A stretch of DNA of 64,000 nucleotides from Flavobacteriales bacterium (GTDB taxonomy: Bacteria > Bacteroidota > Bacteroidia > Flavobacteriales_D > Parvicellaceae), in contig JACJZN010000007.1 of assembly GCA_020635565.1 (NCBI GenBank), positions 682,001-746,000 of the forward strand. The letters run 5' to 3'. A model generated the notes under the pieces. The model saw nothing but the letters and a program-made list of their open reading frames with translations. It had not been told where the DNA came from and did not search any database. The position numbers were made by a program, and so were the translations under genes. Shown here piece by piece: positions 63,915-64,000 of the stretch; positions within the stretch are counted from its first letter, which is position 1, and each line of letters opens with the position of its first letter.

Positions 63915-64000
63915 TCTTTGTCTTGATCATCAAAACTATTCCATCCTTGAGCTTTGAGAGGAGTTACGCTACCTCCTGAAGTTATAAGATTTACGCCATG
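63911..64000 (-). CDS. C-terminal end of an unidentified protein (5' part outside window)
   Basis: The minus strand from the window edge is open for 29 codons to a TAG at 63913-63911, reading HGVNLITSGGSVTPLKAQ and ending GWNSFDDQDKD. The sequence style is that of a real protein end and it fits the gap-free packing of the region. Too little is visible to name a family. Confidence 0.6.
   Translation of the reverse strand, partial: HGVNLITSGGSVTPLKAQGWNSFDDQDKD

Overview
The window looks like a chromosomal segment of an AT-rich Bacteroidota bacterium, most likely a flavobacterium-type, type IX secretion (T9SS) organism. Evidence seen directly: a full SprA outer-membrane translocon gene, T9SS cargo with type A and type B C-terminal sorting domains, SprB-like and PKD repeats, Bacteroidota-type TonB, DUF4199-, DUF4175- and DUF3299-like proteins, and many copies of the Bacteroidota -7 promoter box (TAnnTTTG) in place of clear Shine-Dalgarno sites. 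I see no rRNA, tRNA, CRISPR array, insertion sequence or prophage. Genes are tightly packed and no intergenic gap exceeds 300 bases.

Layout. 1-2000 (minus): a glycosyltransferase cut by the window edge and a coiled-coil protein. 2051-9328 (minus): a signalling block of YfiR-like protein, TPR protein, terminator-like hairpin, HAMP/PP2C phosphatase, and a very large beta-propeller sensor ending in a class III adenylate cyclase plus an HD hydrolase domain. 9434-10368 (minus): ferritin and an exported lysine-rich protein. 10535-15453: duplicated ABC ATPase, UvrD-type helicase, biotin carrier protein. 15546-36860: housekeeping genes, namely M1 aminopeptidase lipoprotein, maeB, ruvA, sprA, gcvH, vanZ-like, tonB, ileS, a DksA/TraR-like regulator, lspA, a DUF4199-like protein and mpl. 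37120-42347: an OmpH/Skp-like chaperone followed by three surface proteins. 42431-45957: an OmpA protein with a phosphatase-like domain, RidA, and a second PP2C phosphatase. 46831-52541: dprA, a LolC/E permease, and an exported WD40-caspase protein. 52574-58334: a PepSY-like protein and a 1773-residue T9SS adhesin. 58457-62308: an RsbW-like kinase and a DUF4175 coiled-coil protein. 62492-63914: three tandem diverged paralogues. The window ends inside a minus-strand gene.

How the parts connect. SprA, TonB, the OmpH-like chaperone, LspA and the LolC/E-like permease serve envelope biogenesis and secretion. The T9SS cargo at 37761, 39083 and 53013 would pass through the SprA channel. Two SpoIIE-type phosphatases and one RsbW-like kinase are the pieces of partner-switching signalling, though no STAS antagonist is visible here. 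The points most worth a second look are the cyclase-HD sensor, the exported WD40-caspase, the phosphatase-like/OmpA protein that has lost its catalytic arginine, the GxHH signature in IleRS (a mupirocin-resistance-type motif), the membrane-like insertion in the ABC ATPase, and the repeated placement of promoter boxes 3-8 bases before start codons, including a likely non-ATG start for sprA.
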